Assembly (NCBI RefSeq): GCF_017813245.1
Contig: NZ_JAGIQL010000006.1
Location: 28,418-92,417 of the forward strand
Source: Streptomyces montanisoli
Lineage (GTDB): Bacteria; Actinomycetota; Actinomycetes; Streptomycetales; Streptomycetaceae
DNA: 64,000 nucleotides
Reading direction: 5' to 3'
This document shows, in pieces, positions 24,829 to 32,634 of this stretch. Below the pieces are notes generated by a model. That model did not search any database, was not told the origin of the DNA, and worked only from the letters and a program-made list of their open reading frames with translations. Positions within the stretch are counted from its first letter, which is position 1. Each line of letters starts with the position of its first letter. The translations under genes and the position numbers were made by a program.

Positions 24829-25171
24829 GCCCCGGGCCCGCCCGAGCCAGGGCCGTGGGCTCGTAGGGTCCGGCTCTGACGGCGGCCGTCACCTCCGCGA
24901 CCTGCCCGTCGAGCACGCACCGCACCAGCCGTGCCCCCTGGGCGCCAGCGACCGTGCGCGCGCCACGGCACGCGGCCGTGCGACCCGCAGGGGCCCGGTC
25001 GGCCGCCGCGAGCGCGGCGAGGTCGGCCGCCGCTTCCGCCCGGTGCCGGGCGACGACCGCCTCCCCGAGGGCCAGAACGACGCCGAACAACGCGCACAGC
25101 ACCGTCGCGGCCACAGCCGTCACCACCGTGGCGTAACCGCGGTCGCCCTCCGACCGCCTCCGGCCGCTCAC
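24755..25171 (-). CDS. Rv3654c-like TadE-type secretion neighbourhood protein
   Basis: The 138-residue product begins at GTG 25171, set by a GTGA overlap with the upstream TadE gene. A basic N-terminus GDRGYATVVTAVAATVLCALF is a prepilin-like hydrophobic helix, followed by VARHRAEAAADLAALAAA, the usual helix of TadE/TadG-like 'DUF4244-neighbourhood' pseudopilins, and a paired cysteine region. It ends within the 3' end of the convergent helicase gene (74-bp overlap). Probably a minor pseudopilin at the distal end of the tad-like operon. Confidence 0.8.
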   Translation of the reverse strand: MSGRRRSEGDRGYATVVTAVAATVLCALFGVVLALGEAVVARHRAEAAADLAALAAADRAPAGRTAACRGARTVAGAQGARLVRCVLDGQVAEVTAAVRAGPYEPTALARAGPGLTASPGTSSDPAGPPAPEPPGGRP

Positions 25172-25605
25172 GGGCCACCTCCCGACGCCCCGGGGCCCCC
25201 GGCCGCCGGTTCCGGGACGGCGGCTTTCCCTGCCTGTCCCTGGGCGGTGTCCTCGGCCGCCGCTACCGCCTCGGCGGACAGCTTCAGCGCGAGGGCGCGC
25301 GGCCCTGGGACAGGCGCCGCCACCTCGACGTGCCACAGGTCGCCGTGCCTGTCCATGGTGACCTTCGCGCCCTCGGGAGCCACGGACCTGGCCGCGTCGA
25401 GCGCGGCCGCTTCCGGTTCCGACCTGGCCGCGGCCCGCGCCCCGGCCCGCGCCGCGTCCACGCACTGGATCTGCGCGGCCGCCGCCATGAGCGCCCAGAC
25501 GAGAGCCATCGCGAAGGCGACGAGCCCGGGGATGGTCACGGCGGCCTCCGCCGTGACATAGCCCGCGTCGCGCCCGAGGCGGCGGCCCCGGATGTCACTT
25601 CGCAC
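25168..25605 (-). CDS. TadE-family pilus assembly protein
   Basis: The 145-residue protein begins MRSDIRGRRLGRDAGYVTAEAAVTIPGLVAFAMALVW-like (quoted in part): a Gly-Tyr-Val-Thr-Ala-Glu prepilin motif with the conserved Glu, then a single membrane helix and QCVDAARAGARAAAR, diagnostic of TadE. It overlaps the preceding pilin-like gene by 11 nt and the following gene by 4 nt. It is expected to be a pseudopilin located at the membrane. Confidence 0.85.
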   Translation of the reverse strand: MRSDIRGRRLGRDAGYVTAEAAVTIPGLVAFAMALVWALMAAAAQIQCVDAARAGARAAARSEPEAAALDAARSVAPEGAKVTMDRHGDLWHVEVAAPVPGPRALALKLSAEAVAAAEDTAQGQAGKAAVPEPAAGGPGASGGGP

Positions 25606-25783
25606 TGAGCGCCCGCTCGATCAGCGACTGCAGCGCCCCCTGCACCGTCCCGCTCGTGACGACCTTGTACAGCACCGCCGCGAACGCGCATGCGGCGATC
25701 GTGCCCACCGCGTACTCCGACGTCGTCATGCCCGCGTCCGAACGCATCCTCCGCAGCCACAACGCCCTTGCCCACTTCCTCAT
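25595..25783 (-). CDS. DUF4244 Flp-pilin-like protein
   Basis: A 62-residue peptide starting M-R-K-W-A-R. A charged N-terminal part leads to DAGMTTSEYAVGTIAACAFA, with the prepilin-type Gly-Met-Thr-Thr-Ser-Glu-Tyr site (conserved Glu and Tyr at +5/+6), then one hydrophobic helix. This is the DUF4244 family, the likely major pilin of the actinobacterial Tad-like system. It is small, as Flp pilins are. Confidence 0.85.
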   Translation of the reverse strand: MRKWARALWLRRMRSDAGMTTSEYAVGTIAACAFAAVLYKVVTSGTVQGALQSLIERALSAK

Positions 25784-25898
25784 GACGCTCTCCCCTCGTG
25801 TCACGCCTGTAGTCCGTACGCCGGCTCCCCGCCGGTCGCTGTTCTTGCCGGTCGCCGCCCTTGTCCCTCCGGTGCGCCCCGCCACTCAGTCCCGCCTT

Positions 25899-26681
25899 TC
25901 AGCCCCCGCCGAGCAGCCCCTTGGCCAGACCGATCACGACGGGCGCCACGCCCGTGGCGAGGAAGGCCGGCAGGAAGCAGAGGCCCACCGGTCCCGTGAT
26001 CAGCACCTGCGCCCGTTGCGCCCTGGCCGTGGCCCTCCTGGACCGTTCGGCCCTGAGCCCATCGGCCAGCCGGGCCAGCGGTTCGGCCGCGGGCGCGCCG
26101 CTGGCGCAGGCACGCTCCAGGCAGCGGGCCAGCCCCGCCGCGCCCGGTATCTCCCCGAACCGGCCCCACGCCGCGGCCGGTTCGCCCCCGAGCCCGATCT
26201 CCGCCGCCGCGCCGGCCAGCCGGTCCCCCACCGGGCCACCGAGGGAGCTCCCGACGGCCTCGGCGGCCTCGCGCGGCCCCGCACCGGCCGCGGTGCAGGC
26301 GGCCAGCAGGTCGGCGGCGAGCGGCAGCCGCCGTACCGCCTCATCGGCCGCCGCACGACCCTGCTCGCCCGCCCTCTTCGTGCGCAGCCACCGGCGCAAC
26401 CCCGCGGCCGCCGCCACGCCCACCAGGGCGCCCGCCAAGCCGCCCACCAGGAACCAGCCCGCCAGGAACGCGCCGAGCAACGGAGCCGCGCGCCGGGCAC
26501 GGCCCGGCAGAGCCACCCGGGAGAACGCGGGGCCTCGTGCCCGCGCCATCCCGAACAGGGCCGCCGTGCGCCTGCGGACAGCGCGCTCGCCGAGCCGCCC
26601 GGACACCGCCATGGCCAGGCATCCGGCCGCGGCCGAAACGGAGACCGTCACCCACAGCCTGTGGAAGAACTCGCCGCTCAT
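25899..26681 (-). CDS. tadC: TadC-like type II/IV secretion inner-membrane protein (T2SSF domain)
   Basis: The 260-residue protein has an N-terminal hydrophobic segment, a central pair of membrane helices (LLGAFLAGWFLVGGLAGALVG), a cytoplasmic helical bundle with RLPLAADLLAACTAAGAGPREA (the T2SSF signature region) and a C-terminal membrane hairpin (GPVGLCFLPAFLATGVAPVV). It overlaps tadB by 4 nt (ATGA). Expected to be the platform protein with TadB. Confidence 0.85.
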   Translation of the reverse strand: MSGEFFHRLWVTVSVSAAAGCLAMAVSGRLGERAVRRRTAALFGMARARGPAFSRVALPGRARRAAPLLGAFLAGWFLVGGLAGALVGVAAAAGLRRWLRTKRAGEQGRAAADEAVRRLPLAADLLAACTAAGAGPREAAEAVGSSLGGPVGDRLAGAAAEIGLGGEPAAAWGRFGEIPGAAGLARCLERACASGAPAAEPLARLADGLRAERSRRATARAQRAQVLITGPVGLCFLPAFLATGVAPVVIGLAKGLLGGG

Positions 26682-27544
26682 CCGGCCTCACCCGCCCGGA
26701 CGATCCGCCCCGCCCACCACAGCCCCGCGGACTCCAGCAGGGCACCGGCCATGAGACAGGCGATCCCCGCCGGGGTGTGCAGCAGGATTCTGAGCGGGTG
26801 GGCGCCCATCGCCGAACCGAGGCCGAGGCCGACCGCGGGCAGCAGCGCGAGCACCGTCACCGTCGACCAGGCGCCGGCGAGCTGGGCGCGCAGCCCCTGC
26901 CGCTGGTCGCGCTCCGCCCGGAGCGCCGCCTCCAGCCGATCGAGACCCGCGGCCAGTCCCGCTCCGCCGTCCACGGCCACCTGCCAGCACGTGGCGATCC
27001 CGACCAGGCCGTCCGCGCCGGCGGCCGAGGCCGCCCGCCTGAGCGCGGCAGGCACATCCCCGCCGAAGCGGACGGCCGCCACCACCGCCGCCTCGTCCCC
27101 GCCCAGGCCACCGGTCATCGCGGACGCGGCCGGCAGCGCACGCGCGGGGTGCAGTCCCGCCCTCAGCTCGCCGGCCGTCGCGCCGCACAGCGCGATCACC
27201 GCGTCCGCCCTCCGCTCCGCCGCTCTGCGCAGCCCCGCCGCACGCAGCCTTCGCCGCAGGAGCGGCACCGCCAGCAGGCCGGCGCAGAGCGGCAGCGGGG
27301 ACGCGCCCACCGCCGCGACCAGTGCTCCGGCCGGCAGGCACAGCCACTCCCGGCCGAGCGAACCGGCACGGCGCCTCAGCCATCCCAGGATTCGGCGGTG
27401 CCAGGGCGCGTCGGCGGCCGCGCCGTCGCGGAACAGGGCCCTGGCCCTGCGGCGCCCCTTCCCCGCGCTCACCGCGAACCACACGGCCGCCCCGCCGCAC
27501 AGGGCGGCGGCGTACGCGCACTCGGCCGCCGACACGGCCGTCAC
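26678..27544 (-). CDS. tadB: TadB-like inner-membrane platform protein
   Basis: The 288-residue protein starts at GTG 27544, overlapping tadA's stop. It has an N-terminal helix, a mid-region hydrophobic block (WLCLPAGALVAAVGASPLPL), the T2SSF-type helical domain (ADAVIALCGATAGELRAGLHPARAL) and a C-terminal hairpin (TVLALLPAVGLGLGSAMGAHP). Usual length and order for TadB upstream of TadC. Confidence 0.85.
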   Translation of the reverse strand: MTAVSAAECAYAAALCGGAAVWFAVSAGKGRRRARALFRDGAAADAPWHRRILGWLRRRAGSLGREWLCLPAGALVAAVGASPLPLCAGLLAVPLLRRRLRAAGLRRAAERRADAVIALCGATAGELRAGLHPARALPAASAMTGGLGGDEAAVVAAVRFGGDVPAALRRAASAAGADGLVGIATCWQVAVDGGAGLAAGLDRLEAALRAERDQRQGLRAQLAGAWSTVTVLALLPAVGLGLGSAMGAHPLRILLHTPAGIACLMAGALLESAGLWWAGRIVRAGEAG

Positions 27545-28722
27545 AGCGCACCGCCGACCAGCTCGGTCAGCCGCGCGCACCCCGGCTCGCGGGCGAACCC
27601 GCCGGGAGCCCAGCGCAGCGCGGGCACGGGCACCACAAACCCGGCCGCGTCCCGCCGCAGCACATGCACCTCGGCGACGCGCCGCCGCCCTTCCCTGTCC
27701 CGGACGAGATGGAGCACGACGGACACGGCTGCCGCCAACTGGCTGTGCAGCGCCGCCCGGTCGAGCCCGGCTGCCGTGCCGAGCGCTTCGAGCCGGGCGG
27801 GCACGTCGGCCGCCGCGTTGGCGTGCACCGTGCCGCAGCCGCCCTCGTGGCCGGTGTTGAGCGCGGCCAGAAGATCCGTCACTTCGGCGCCCCGGACCTC
27901 GCCGACCACCAGGCGGTCGGGACGCATCCGCAGGGCCTGCCTGACGAGGTCCTTCAACGTCACCTCGCCGGCGCCCTCCTGGTTCGCCGGGCGGGCTTCA
28001 AGGCGCACCACATGCGGGTGGTCGGGACGCAGTTCGGCCGAGTCCTCGGCGAGCACGATGCGCTCCCGCGCGCCGACCAGACCGAGCAGCGTGGACAGCA
28101 ACGTCGTCTTGCCCGTGCCCGTGCCGCCGCTGATGAGGAAGGACAGCCTTGCTTTCACCAAGGCGCGCAGCACCCGCTCGCCGCCCGGCGGAACCGTGCC
28201 CGCGGCGGCCAGCTCCGCGAGGGAGAAGGCCCGGGGACGCACCACCCGAAGCGACAGGTAGGCCGAACCGACCGCGATCGGCGGCAGCACCGCGTGCATC
28301 CGGGTGCCGTCGGGCAAGCGTGCGTCCGCCCACGGCCGTGCGTCGTCGAGTCGCCTTCCGGCCACGGCGGCCAGGCGCTGGGCGAGCCGCCGCACTGAGC
28401 CCGCGTCGGGGAACGCCACGTCCGTCAGCTCCAGGCCGCTGCCCCTGTCCACCCACACCCGGTCGGGCGCCGACACGAGCACGTCGGTCACGAGGCCGTC
28501 GGCGAGGAGCGGTTCGAGCGGGCCCGTGCCCACCAGCTCGCTGCGCAACTCCTCCGCCGCGCCCAGTACTTCCGCGTCCCCCAGCAGGCGGCCCTGGGCG
28601 CGCAGGGCCGCCGCCACACGCGCGGGTGTCGGCTCGGCGCCGCTCTGCGCGAGGCGCCTGCGCACGGCGTCGAGCATGCCCGCACCGCCCTGCCCGGCGG
28701 TCCCCATCACCGTCGCGCTCAC
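27541..28722 (-). CDS. tadA: TadA/CpaF-family secretion ATPase
   Basis: The 393-residue product is the hexameric ATPase that powers Tad pilus assembly. Motifs are LISGGTGTGKTTLL (Walker A), IVLAEDSAELRPDHPH (Asp box), RMRPDRLVVGEVRGAE (Walker B) and GHEGGCGTVHAN (His box). The GTG at 28722 overlaps the preceding stop (GTGA), so the long open frame reaching 29517 is not used. Second gene of the operon. Confidence 0.93.
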   Translation of the reverse strand: MSATVMGTAGQGGAGMLDAVRRRLAQSGAEPTPARVAAALRAQGRLLGDAEVLGAAEELRSELVGTGPLEPLLADGLVTDVLVSAPDRVWVDRGSGLELTDVAFPDAGSVRRLAQRLAAVAGRRLDDARPWADARLPDGTRMHAVLPPIAVGSAYLSLRVVRPRAFSLAELAAAGTVPPGGERVLRALVKARLSFLISGGTGTGKTTLLSTLLGLVGARERIVLAEDSAELRPDHPHVVRLEARPANQEGAGEVTLKDLVRQALRMRPDRLVVGEVRGAEVTDLLAALNTGHEGGCGTVHANAAADVPARLEALGTAAGLDRAALHSQLAAAVSVVLHLVRDREGRRRVAEVHVLRRDAAGFVVPVPALRWAPGGFAREPGCARLTELVGGAL

Positions 28723-29828
28723 GACCGCACGCTCCCGCCCGCACCGAGCGCGCGCTCCCAGAAGGCCCCGCAGAACGAGGCCAAAGGGCCTTTGGCGCGG
28801 GCGCCCGGTGGCGCGCCCCGATCGAGCGCGTCGGACAGGCCGGGCTCCGGGGGCAGTTCGCCCGCGAGGGGCAGGCCGAGCGCCTCGGCCACCCATGCGT
28901 CGTCGAGGCCGGCCGCGTACGGCGCGCGCACCACGGCGCGCAGGTCCCGCAGCACCATGCGGACCATCGAGGCGACCCTCTCGGCCGCCGCGACCGCTCG
29001 CAGCTCCGCGGGCACCACGAGCAGCCCGACGTCGAGCTGGGCCAGCGCCTCGGCAGCCGGCTCGTCGATCCGGCGCGGCAGGTCGACGACCACCACGCCG
29101 CCACGCCTTCGCGCAGCGGCGAGCACCGATCGCATGGCATCGGGGCCCACGGCCACCGCATCGCCGCGGTCCCAGCTCAGGACGCGCAGATCGTGCAGGC
29201 GGGGCAGTGATTCCTCGAGCGCCGTCCCCGCGACGCGGCCCTTCGACGCGGCGAAGTCCGGCCAGCGCCTGCCGTCCGCCTGCTCGGCTCCGAGCAGGAC
29301 ATCGAGCCCGCCGCCGAGTGGGTCCGCGTCGACCAGCATCGTCCGCCGTCCCGCCCGGGCCGCCGTGACCGCGAGCGCGCAGGCCAGCGTGGAGGCTCCG
29401 GCGCCGCCACGCCCGCCGATGACCCCGACCGTGACCGCGTGTTCGGCGGCGCCCTCCGCAGCGTCCGCGAGGCGATCGACGAGCCATCCCTCCGCGTCGG
29501 GCAGGCACACCACGCACTCAGCGCCGATCTCCACCGCCCGCTGCCACACCGCCGGATCGTCCTCGTCCCGCCCGACGAGCACGACGCCGGGTCTGCGAAC
29601 GGCGCCACGGCACCTGGCCGCCGCGTCGTCCCCGACGAGTACGAGCGGCGCCGCCTCCCAACTGCCCCGTTCCTCGGGGAGCTTGTGGTGCACCGCCGGG
29701 TCGGCGCCGGCGGCGGCGCAGAGCCGCAGCAGATCGTCGAGCAGCTCCACGTCCTCTGTGAGGATCAGCGGCCGCGCCCCGCGGGCGCCCGCCTCCCCCG
29801 ACTTCCCCGATGCCATGGGCACGGCCAT
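28719..29828 (-). CDS. ssd: Septum-site-determining/CpaE-like MinD-family ATPase
   Basis: The 369-residue protein has a receiver-like N-terminal domain (PLILTEDVELLDDLLRLCAA) followed by a deviant Walker A, GVIGGRGGAGASTLACAL, typical of the actinobacterial CpaE-like 'helicase/secretion neighbourhood' proteins, and MLVDADPLGGGLDVLLG (Walker A'). The usual second Lys of P-loop MinD proteins is replaced, as in Ssd. ATG 29828 is chosen for the GGGGGC Shine-Dalgarno 6-10 bases upstream. It is the first gene of the tad-like operon and could position the pilus machine or influence septation. Confidence 0.85.
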   Translation of the reverse strand: MAVPMASGKSGEAGARGARPLILTEDVELLDDLLRLCAAAGADPAVHHKLPEERGSWEAAPLVLVGDDAAARCRGAVRRPGVVLVGRDEDDPAVWQRAVEIGAECVVCLPDAEGWLVDRLADAAEGAAEHAVTVGVIGGRGGAGASTLACALAVTAARAGRRTMLVDADPLGGGLDVLLGAEQADGRRWPDFAASKGRVAGTALEESLPRLHDLRVLSWDRGDAVAVGPDAMRSVLAAARRRGGVVVVDLPRRIDEPAAEALAQLDVGLLVVPAELRAVAAAERVASMVRMVLRDLRAVVRAPYAAGLDDAWVAEALGLPLAGELPPEPGLSDALDRGAPPGARAKGPLASFCGAFWERALGAGGSVRS

Positions 29829-29997
29829 GTCATCGCCCCCTGTCCCGTATCCGTGTACGTGCGGGATCGCGGGATCCGCGGGAGTCTCCTTGAACACTCC
29901 CGGAAGATCCGGTTTCAGCGATTCCGGCTACTGCGGACTTCGCAGCCGAAATCAGGCTGCACCGCTCCGGGAAATCATGGGGATCTTGCTCGAAAAC

Positions 29998-30024
29998 TGT
30001 GGACAACTCGGCGAATGTGAATAA
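29998..30024 (-). promoter_or_regulatory. Two tandem DnaA-box-like sites
   Basis: On the minus strand TTGTCCACA (30006-29998) matches the Streptomyces DnaA-box consensus exactly, and TTATTCACA (30024-30016) matches the general bacterial TTATNCACA. They are in the same orientation, 18 bp apart, and about 170 bp upstream of ssd. This could be a DnaA-responsive regulatory site; two boxes alone do not make an origin. Confidence 0.5.
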
Positions 30025-30181
30025 CTCGGTAGCTCAAACCGGTGACTTCTGCCGAACACCGCCCTGGTTACGCATCGTGACGCCCATGGTTGGGCAGGAA
30101 CCCCTCGGACAGGGGCGGACGAGCGGAGGCGAGGGCGTGGCGTACGAGCGCGGGAATGAGCGGAAACGCATCCGGACATGC

Positions 30182-30216
30182 GACGACCCCCGCCGGGGGG
30201 GAGAGCGGGGGTCGTC
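30182..30216. terminator. Strong GC hairpin upstream of the HAD gene
   Basis: A 12-bp perfect stem (GACGACCCCCGC, 30182-30193, with 30205-30216) has an 11-nt G-rich loop and no T-tract. It may terminate upstream transcription or attenuate the HAD gene's leader. Confidence 0.5.
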
Positions 30217-30363
30217 CCCACGGCCGACTCGGGGGGGGAGGAGCCGGACCGGGTTAGACACGGTCGCGAACGATCCGTGACTTCCATGGTGTACCCGAGA
30301 GCCTTCTCGAGCAAACCCACACGCCGCACCTTACGCCGAATGGTGGGCGCATATGCTCGGGGC

Positions 30364-31185
30364 GTGGAAAAAGACTACTTGCCACGTACAGCAGCCTTCT
30401 TCGACCTGGACAAGACGGTCATTGCCAAGTCGTCCACGTTGACCTTCAGCAGGTCCTTCTACCATGGCGGTCTGATCAACCGCCGCGCCGTACTGCGGAC
30501 CGCGTACGCGCAGTTCGTCTTCCTGGCCGGGGGCGCCGACCACGACCAGATGGAGCGCATGCGGCAGTACCTGTCCTCGTTGTGCAAGGGGTGGAACGTC
30601 CGGCAGGTGAAGGAGATCGTCGCCGAGACCCTGCACGATCTGATCGACCCCATCATCTACGACGAGGCCGCCTCGCTCATCGAGGATCACCACGCCGCCG
30701 GCCGCGACGTGGTGATCGTCTCCACTTCCGGCGCCGAAGTGGTGGAGCCCATCGGCCAGTTGCTGGGCGCCGACCGGGTCGTGGCGACGCGGATGGTGGT
30801 GGGTGCCGACGGTTGCTTCACGGGCGAGGTGGAGTACTACGCCTACGGCCCGACGAAGGCGGAGGCCGTGCGGGCACTCGCCGCCTCGGAGGGGTACGAC
30901 CTCGCCCGCTGCTACGCGTACAGCGACTCGGCGACGGACGTGCCGATGCTGGAGTCGGTCGGCCACCCCTTCGCGGTCAATCCGGACCGGGCGCTGCGCC
31001 GCGAGGCCGCCGCACGCGAGTGGCCGGTGCTCGTCTTCGACCGGCCGGTGCGGCTCAAGCAGAGGCTGCCCGACTTCTCCATGCCCCCGCGACCCGCGCT
31101 CGTGGCAGCCGTCGCGGTCGGCGCGGCCGTCGCCACCGCGGGTCTGGTCTGGTACACGGCGAACCGCAGGAACGCGACCGCTTGA
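30364..31185 (+). CDS. HAD-IB family phosphatase (SerB/CicA-like)
   Basis: The 273-residue protein carries AAFFDLDKTVIA (DxDxT nucleophile motif), VVIVSTSGAEVV (motif II Ser/Thr), the motif III Lys in GPTKAEAV and YAYSDSATDVPML (motif IV). The C-terminus has a membrane helix (ALVAAVAVGAAVATAGLVWY), so it is probably tail-anchored. It belongs to the HAD-IB hydrolases found beside the actinobacterial tad/helicase cluster. Substrate unknown. GTG 30364 is chosen because homologues start with a short peptide before PRTAAFFD; an ATG at 30340 is the alternative. Confidence 0.88.
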   Translation: MEKDYLPRTAAFFDLDKTVIAKSSTLTFSRSFYHGGLINRRAVLRTAYAQFVFLAGGADHDQMERMRQYLSSLCKGWNVRQVKEIVAETLHDLIDPIIYDEAASLIEDHHAAGRDVVIVSTSGAEVVEPIGQLLGADRVVATRMVVGADGCFTGEVEYYAYGPTKAEAVRALAASEGYDLARCYAYSDSATDVPMLESVGHPFAVNPDRALRREAAAREWPVLVFDRPVRLKQRLPDFSMPPRPALVAAVAVGAAVATAGLVWYTANRRNATA

Positions 31186-31236
31186 CGCCTCACACCAGTG
31201 GTGGTCTTGCCCCCTTTTGACGCCAATAGTAAAGAA

Positions 31237-31260
31237 GCGGGGCCACGGGTTCCGCCCCGC
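31237..31260 (+). terminator. Terminator hairpin after the HAD gene
   Basis: GCGGGGC (31237-31243) pairs with GCCCCGC (31254-31260) around a 10-nt loop, about 50 bp after the stop. No T-tract. Confidence 0.5.
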
Positions 31261-31527
31261 CGCCGACAGGAGTACAAAGGAATCAAGGCCCGCGGGACCA
31301 AGGACATCCGAGAGGATCACCTCACACACGCACAGGCCACACGGACCGAGCACGGAAACCGAGCACCCACGCGACGTCGACCCGTCGATTACGGGCCAGC
31401 CGCACCAGGTCACGGGCGAAGTACCCGACCTGATGGGCAAACATTCGAGGACGCTTGGTAACCCGGCGACCGTGCCAGCGGCGGCACCCACGGTGCCGCC
31501 GCATTTCTGTCGCCCGGCGGCCGGCCG
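31261..31527. other. Intergenic, no supported gene
   Basis: Between the HAD terminator and the convergent Fic-like gene I see open frames on both strands but no ribosome-binding site or recognisable protein. Confidence 0.4.
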
Positions 31528-32532
31528 TCAGGCGGCCCCGCGCTGGAGCGCCTCGCAGACCGCGGTCGACTCCCTGACGCCGAGTTCGACCGCCTGCCCG
31601 CAGTGCGCGATCCAGGCGGCCATGCCACCCGGCGTGCCGGACAAGTAGCCCTCGAAGGCGGCCGCGTACGCCGCACGCCCCAGCTCCGCGTGGCCCACCT
31701 CGGCAGGGCAGATCGACTTCGGGTCGAGTCCGGAATCGATCAGCACGATCCGCTCGGCCGCACGCGCCACCACACCGTTGTACGAGCCGAAGGGCCGCAG
31801 GGCCAGCAGCTCGCCGTGCACGACCGCCGCGGTCACCAGCGCCGGCGCGTCGGTCCCCGCCAGCACCAGCTCCGTCAGCCCGTCGAGTCGTCCCGCCACC
31901 TCGTCGGGGCCGGGCAGCGGCGCCTCCGCCACCGGCCCCGGGGCGTCTGCGCCCGGCGCCTCCACGACCGGCTCGCCCGCCAGGCGGGGGCGCCCGACCC
32001 GCTCGTCCTCGACGCTCGCCCTGCCGGCGGCGACCAGGTGCAGCCTGGCCAGCACGCGCACCGGCGACTGGCGCCACACCGAAAGCAGCTGCCCAGCCTC
32101 CGCCGTCACGCGCAATGCCGCGCCCACCGCGCGCGCCTCGGCCTCCGCACCGAAGTCGCTGCGCCTGCGTACCTCTTCGAGTCGCCAGTCCGCGCCCGAC
32201 AGCGCGGCCGAGCCTCGCGCGGCGCGCAGCGCGGCCTCCGAGGTGACCTCCGTACCGCGGCGCCGCATCACCCGGTGGCCGTAGACGCGGTCGACGGCCT
32301 TGCGCACGGACTCCACCGCTTCGGGCACGCCCGGCAGGGAAGCCAGGGCGGCGAGCGGATCCTCCCGCCGCGGCCCCGCCGGACGCGGGGTGCCGGCCGG
32401 ACGCGGGGTGCCGGCCTGGCGTGAACCGGAAGAGGGAACCGAACCGGAAGAGGAAGCCGGACCGGAACCGGAACCGGAACCGGAAGGGGAAGCCGAGCCG
32501 GAGGAGGAGGCGTCAGAGGCGGACGTACTCAT
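31528..32532 (-). CDS. Degenerate Fic-like protein (often annotated 'oxidoreductase')
   Basis: The 334-residue product has a Ser/Gly- and Pro-rich disordered N-terminus with a duplicated G-T-P-R-P-A, then a conserved helical domain: VRKAVDRVYGHRVMRRRG, EAALRAARGSAALSGADW, and HGELLALRPFGSYNGVVARA. The last segment aligns with the Fic signature HPFxxGNGRxxR, but His is Arg, and the GNGR part is Y-N-G-V-V. It is therefore likely to have lost AMP-transfer activity while keeping the fold. The C-terminus has PAEVGHAELGRAAYAAAFEG. Older databases label homologues as oxidoreductases, which the sequence does not support. Confidence 0.65.
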   Translation of the reverse strand: MSTSASDASSSGSASPSGSGSGSGPASSSGSVPSSGSRQAGTPRPAGTPRPAGPRREDPLAALASLPGVPEAVESVRKAVDRVYGHRVMRRRGTEVTSEAALRAARGSAALSGADWRLEEVRRRSDFGAEAEARAVGAALRVTAEAGQLLSVWRQSPVRVLARLHLVAAGRASVEDERVGRPRLAGEPVVEAPGADAPGPVAEAPLPGPDEVAGRLDGLTELVLAGTDAPALVTAAVVHGELLALRPFGSYNGVVARAAERIVLIDSGLDPKSICPAEVGHAELGRAAYAAAFEGYLSGTPGGMAAWIAHCGQAVELGVRESTAVCEALQRGAA

Positions 32533-32634
32533 AAGCAGGGAGGCTACGCGCCCGTACAGCACCACCCACCCGGGAGTGGGCATCTTCACGGAACTCGGCG
32601 ACTCACCGCAGCGTATCGACTACGGTACGTGAAC

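Larger units (their letters stand above)
29829..30363. other. Divergent regulatory region between the tad-like operon and the HAD gene
   Basis: I see no supported gene. A plus frame of 93 codons (29999-30280) is open but unconvincing. The region contains two DnaA-box-like sequences and a strong hairpin, both annotated separately. Confidence 0.5.

Noticed and set aside
29998..30024. Replication origin
   Set aside because: Only two DnaA boxes; Streptomyces oriC has many, and dnaA/dnaN are not here.
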